23,575 bases of DNA from Larix sibirica (taxonomy: Eukaryota > Streptophyta > Pinopsida > Pinales > Pinaceae): contig NWUY0300000319.1 of assembly GCA_004151065.3 (NCBI GenBank), positions 53,688-77,262 on the forward strand. The letters are read 5' to 3'. The notes beneath the pieces were generated by a model. That model did no database searches. It saw only the letters and a program-made list of their open reading frames with translations, and had not been told where the DNA came from. Every line of letters starts with the position of its first letter. Within the stretch, counting starts at the first letter, position 1. Below are positions 20,571 through 23,575 of this stretch, in pieces. The translations under genes were made by a program, and so were the position numbers.

Positions 20571-20959
20571 TTAAAATTTGTAAAGTTTAAACTTAAGGAA
20601 GATAAAAATAATTTTAAATAATGGGCATAATGCCTTGATCAAGCAACAGCCCTGTTGGCAGGAAGAACAGTGACAGGCAGAGAGATGGGACTGCAAGAAA
20701 ATCACTTGAGACCCACCAGTAGAGATGGAAGACATGGAGAAGAGATAGGCCACAGACTGCTGATGTAAGATTTGCTGACATGAAATTTGCAAAACAAAAG
20801 AACTCCATGCCAGAGTGACACCATTGAAGAGAAGAATCATCCCATGAAATAAGCTGTTTGCAGACAGAGAAGACTCGTGCTCTACAGCATACAATTTTGC
20901 AGCAGCAAAATTTTCAGAAGCAAATATCTGAAACAGCAGAAACCATGAGCACCGACACT
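20571..20959 (-). other. Segment open in two minus frames, origin unclear
   Basis: Minus-strand frames of 107 (20571-20894) and 64 residues overlap here. The composition (Cys-, Ser- and Leu-rich) resembles no domain I know. Because it follows the RT relic directly it may be the unrecognisable downstream part of that LINE, or unrelated DNA. Confidence 0.3.
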
Positions 20960-21955
20960 GTCAATTTTAGCAGCATGAGAGAAAGAGCACAGTAGAACAG
21001 TGATGCCTTTATGAAAAATACTCTAGATTTCTCCTTGCTGATTTCTTGTGCTGAAGTTTCCTCAAAGGACTTCAGAATCATCATAATTTTCCAAGCTTCC
21101 CCTATTCTGGCCTAACTAGCCAAGAGTGTAATGTCAACAAACTAAACCTGAGAGAGATATTTGGTACTAGAAGTCTTGGATATCATAATGTCAAACGCTC
21201 CCCCAAGAGCCTCAGACATCATAATGAAAAGAAAGGGAGACAGAAGGCATCCTTACCCAAGTCTCTAAAATTTAAATGACAAAAAATTGCAGTGACCACT
21301 GTTAATAAGAACAGAAAAGGAAGCTGTGGAAAAACATTCACTTACCCAATTGACCCAATCCATGTTGAATACAAACTTCAACAAGATATCCTTACATAAA
21401 TCTCATGGATCTCTGTCATGACTCATAAGCCTTAGCAGAATCAGCTTTAAAAGCATACCTGAGTCCTTCGTATGCTTGAGAATGAATTAACTGTCGAACT
21501 AAGACAAGATTATCTGTAATCTGTTAACCTGCTACAAACCATCCATGTTCCTCTGATATTAGCTTGTTCAGCATCGGCTTCGACCATGATGCTTAGTTTT
21601 AAATATGATATTATAGAGTCTAAAAACATCTTTATCTTTCCTGGTGATGCACCACATTTCTAATATAAATCTGCAAGAAAGTCCTTTGGAACTAGTGCCT
21701 TATTCCTTCTGAAGGAAAAGATGAACCCATGAAGTTCTTCTGCGACAGGGGGTATGAGTTTGGAGTCTTGGACTTCATCCTTTCTGATACCAGTCTTTGA
21801 ATGCAGTTCAAAACCTCTACTTTGCTGGTTGGAAACATGACCATAGGGTCCAATAGTAAGTCCTTGCAAAAGATTTTTGATTCTATGCAGATCTGATTAT
21901 GACCTTCAACCATACATTTTTCAGGCTTAGCAATTCTGGAAATTTTGTTTGAGGC
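20960..21955 (-). mobile_element. Second LINE relic, reverse transcriptase region
   Basis: Minus-strand blocks in RT order: NKISRIAKPEK and EGHNQICIESKIFCKDLL (from 21950), KVEVLNCIQRLVSERMKSK, EELHGFIFSFRRNKALVPKDF (about 21760-21680), YAFKADSAKAYES (about 21455-21417, motif A region), MDWVNWVSECFSTASF (about 21365-21315), LLSPFLFIMMSEALGGAF (about 21255-21200 after frame adjustment), then ITLLAS and a block ending EKSRVFFI near 20985. The blocks fall in different frames with many stops. The sequence differs throughout from the 14945-20076 LINE, so it is a different family or lineage. No ends or poly(A) could be fixed. Confidence 0.75.
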
Positions 21956-22047
21956 TCTCCTAGACTGAGTAGTCCGAAGATAATTAATAAAAGTTAGCTG
22001 TCGGATGGTTAGTCTTATCTCACATGAGACATTTTAGCATGTACATG

Positions 22048-22111
22048 TTTTGTTGTTGATTATTGCAATACAGTATAGACTTTTCTCTTTTTGTTGTTGA
22101 TTATTGCAATA
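22048..22111. repeat. 23-bp direct repeat, 41-bp period
   Basis: TTTTGTTGTTGATTATTGCAATA occurs identically at 22048-22070 and 22089-22111, shortly downstream (in gene direction) of the second aminopeptidase exon, so inside its intron. It appears to be a recent small duplication. Confidence 0.9.
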
Positions 22112-22181
22112 TTTATAATATGCAATAGAGACTGCCAAACAACTGGTTGTTAACAAAACATGTTAAAGTGAAAAGTAATAC

Positions 22182-22262
22182 CGCAGTGTAGCATGCTTTT
22201 TCATGAGCTGAAGGCTTTCCAAAGTGCACAGTCCGTGTAATATCAGTTGTGCCATCCATATA
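22182..22262 (-). CDS. APP1: Aminopeptidase P (APP1-like), exon with second metal ligand (partial gene)
   Basis: This 81-base exon encodes 27 residues, beginning YMDGTTDITRTVHFGK and ending HEKACYTA, in phase 0. It is bounded by AG upstream (22264-22263) and GT downstream (22181-22180). The sequence is near-identical in pattern to plant aminopeptidase P1 and to animal cytosolic XPNPEP1 at the DGTTD(I/V)TRT block. The Asp of TTD is the second metal ligand of the M24B pita-bread fold, 11 residues after the Asp of the preceding exon. The enzyme removes N-terminal residues next to proline (X-Pro peptides) in the cytosol. No stops or frameshifts. The following residues (normally VFKGH...) must lie in an exon beyond a long intron; I did not find them in the window. 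Confidence 0.93.
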
Positions 22263-22441
22263 CTTCAAGAACAAATAAAACACGTCAAATGCAATTACAA
22301 AATAGTAAAAGTAACCCACAAAGCTCAGCAGCAACAGAAAGATTTGATAAGCTAAATGAATTATACTAACATCTAATTAAACGTTTTTGTACAGCTCATT
22401 GTCAAGAATACTTAAAAATATGAATAGAAAGAGATGCATAC
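22263..22441 (-). other. Intron between the two aminopeptidase exons (179 bp)
   Basis: It has a GTATGC 5' splice site next to the exon ending CAG, and TTCTTGAAG before the next exon. Both flanking exons are phase 0. It is short, in contrast to the neighbouring introns, which run past 900 bp on one side and probably more than 22 kb on the other. Confidence 0.9.
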
Positions 22442-22576
22442 CTGTCCTCCAGAGTCACACAAGTAAATACTGTCAGGCTGCAATTCAGCACATGTTTCAC
22501 GGTTCGGCGAATAATGAATGATAGCAGCATTTGGACCCACTGATGAAATTGTTGGAAAGCTCAAGCCCTTAAAATA
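22442..22576 (-). CDS. APP1: Aminopeptidase P (APP1-like), exon with catalytic His and first metal ligand (partial gene)
   Basis: This 135-base exon encodes 45 residues in phase 0, from [12 protein letters not shown] through [11 protein letters not shown] to [10 protein letters not shown]. The GLSFPTISS and IIHY blocks are hallmarks of eukaryotic aminopeptidase P (M24B). The His of IIHY corresponds to the catalytic His of human XPNPEP1, exactly 20 residues before the metal-ligand Asp of CDSGGQ, as in that enzyme. Splice borders are clean: CTGTAACAG before, CAG|GTATGC after. GGQ replaces the more common GAQ, a mild change. The open frame, conserved residues and borders argue for a live gene rather than a processed copy. 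The preceding exons (N-terminal domains) lie outside the window. Confidence 0.94.
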
Positions 22577-23575
22577 CTGTTACAGAATACCATCAATACA
22601 AACTGCGTTAGATGTGTTTCAATTATTGAAATCAACATGCCAACTACCATAAAAATATTCCTCACCACTTGTATGGTTTCACAACATTCTATGTGGATTC
22701 AAAATGAAACCATAGTTCAACTTTATTTAGGGAAATTTGACATAAAAGTCTGTCGTGTTCATTCTCACAAGTTCTTATCATTTTTTATCATGATAAACCA
22801 TCAAACCTGGTTGAAGTTCTAGGACAGTTTTCCCATTAGCTACAGATCTCAAGGAAATTTAACAAAAGTAATGTATAATTAATGATATCAAAGATCACAA
22901 TTTCGTTACTTGTGACGAGCATTTCAAAATCCAAATCATATAAATATTTGTTTTCAAGTTATAGCATCAAAATATTACAAAACGGTTCAATCCAAAATAA
23001 GAATAGGCCTCTCAATGGTCATTAATACCAATGCTAGTGTCTGCTGCATCCTCTTGATCCTTGCAAATATGCTTTCCTCAAATGCTTGTTGTTGGAACTT
23101 TCCCTACTGTTCAGTTAACTAAATTACAAGCTACATAAAAAAACCAGTGTTCCACCAAGTTTCCGGGATGTGGGAGCATGGGAGAGGGGAAATGCACATG
23201 GGAGATGCGTGGAGACACACCCCAAACTTTAGGGAAATTCAAGGGGGGTGGACGGATGATGGGGTCCCTGGCATAGGAGGGCCCGTCTCTAAAATTATAA
23301 AAAGAAATAAAAATCCCAACATATTAACAAAACAATTCTCCATCCCGATTCCCATCACCATGTAAATATTAAATTCATCATCATGCAATGTAAACACAAT
23401 TCATCAATCATCATTGTTATAACTTATCATGATTTATGATTTACCAATTATCATTGATCAATGATCATTTATCATATTTGAGTATTTGAATTTAACATTG
23501 AATCAATAAATTATAATGCATGCACATCTTTTCAAATTGAAACTTGTTAGCCTTATGGCTTAACATAACAATCAG
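22577..23575 (-). other. Upstream intron of the aminopeptidase gene, no exon seen
   Basis: I searched the minus strand for the residues that precede YFKGLSFP in plant APP1 (a charged, Lys/Glu-rich helix) and found none. The stretch at 23150-23290 is unusually G-rich against its AT-rich surroundings (GGGATGTGGGAGCATGGGAG, then GGGGGGTGGACGGATGATGG) and is likely a fragment of a repeat. From 23370 on it is rich in ATCAT/TCATCA words. Confidence 0.6.

Noticed and set aside
20571-20894. 107-residue minus-strand open frame as a gene
   Set aside because: No start context, domain or splice signals; Cys/Ser-rich composition and position next to a LINE relic suggest chance or unrecognisable element sequence.
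23147-23365. 72-residue + strand open frame in the G-rich island
   Set aside because: Composition follows the G-rich repeat-like DNA and ends in low-complexity sequence; no family motif.

Overview
The window looks like nuclear DNA of a seed plant, most likely a gymnosperm (conifer-type). It is AT-rich, almost free of genes and filled with old, stop-riddled retrotransposons of two orders: plant L1-type LINEs and LTR elements. One conserved plant gene appears only as two short exons at the far right. Species cannot be told from the sequence. There is no bacterial-style operon, rRNA, tRNA or CRISPR array.

Layout, left to right. Bases 1-175 hold a hairpin-bearing segment whose right part recurs at 9722-9792. 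Bases 311-7188 are AT-rich DNA with a 144-bp tandem duplication (2885-3172) and two decayed unidentified coding relics (about 4020-4970 and 6670-7015). Bases 7189-10769 are the left half of a Ty3/Gypsy-type LTR retrotransposon on the + strand: 5' LTR, tRNA-Met-type primer site, leader with a duplicated module, gag, zinc-knuckle region, protease and the start of reverse transcriptase. Its gag is split by a 554-bp insertion (9239-9792) flanked by TGGTT on both sides; the insertion carries an A-rich array with a higher-order period of about 227 bp. The element stops at a single N (10770), after which the sequence resembles the end of a different LTR, its leader, and then about 3 kb of featureless DNA.

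Bases 14945 to about 20076 are a long, 5'-truncated L1-type LINE on the - strand: the end of the endonuclease, reverse transcriptase, zinc-knuckle/thumb region, an RNase H domain that has lost its three readable catalytic acids, a further C-terminal extension with a coiled-coil-like stretch, and a 3' poly(A). A second, distinct LINE relic (- strand) lies at about 20960-21955.

The only recognisable host gene is a plant aminopeptidase P (Xaa-Pro aminopeptidase, APP1-like, family M24B) on the - strand. Two intact exons (22442-22576 and 22182-22262) have proper GT/AG borders and conserved catalytic and metal-binding residues. No further exons were found in the roughly 22 kb downstream of the gene's reading direction, so nearly the whole window is probably one repeat-filled intron, or else the end of a gene fragment.
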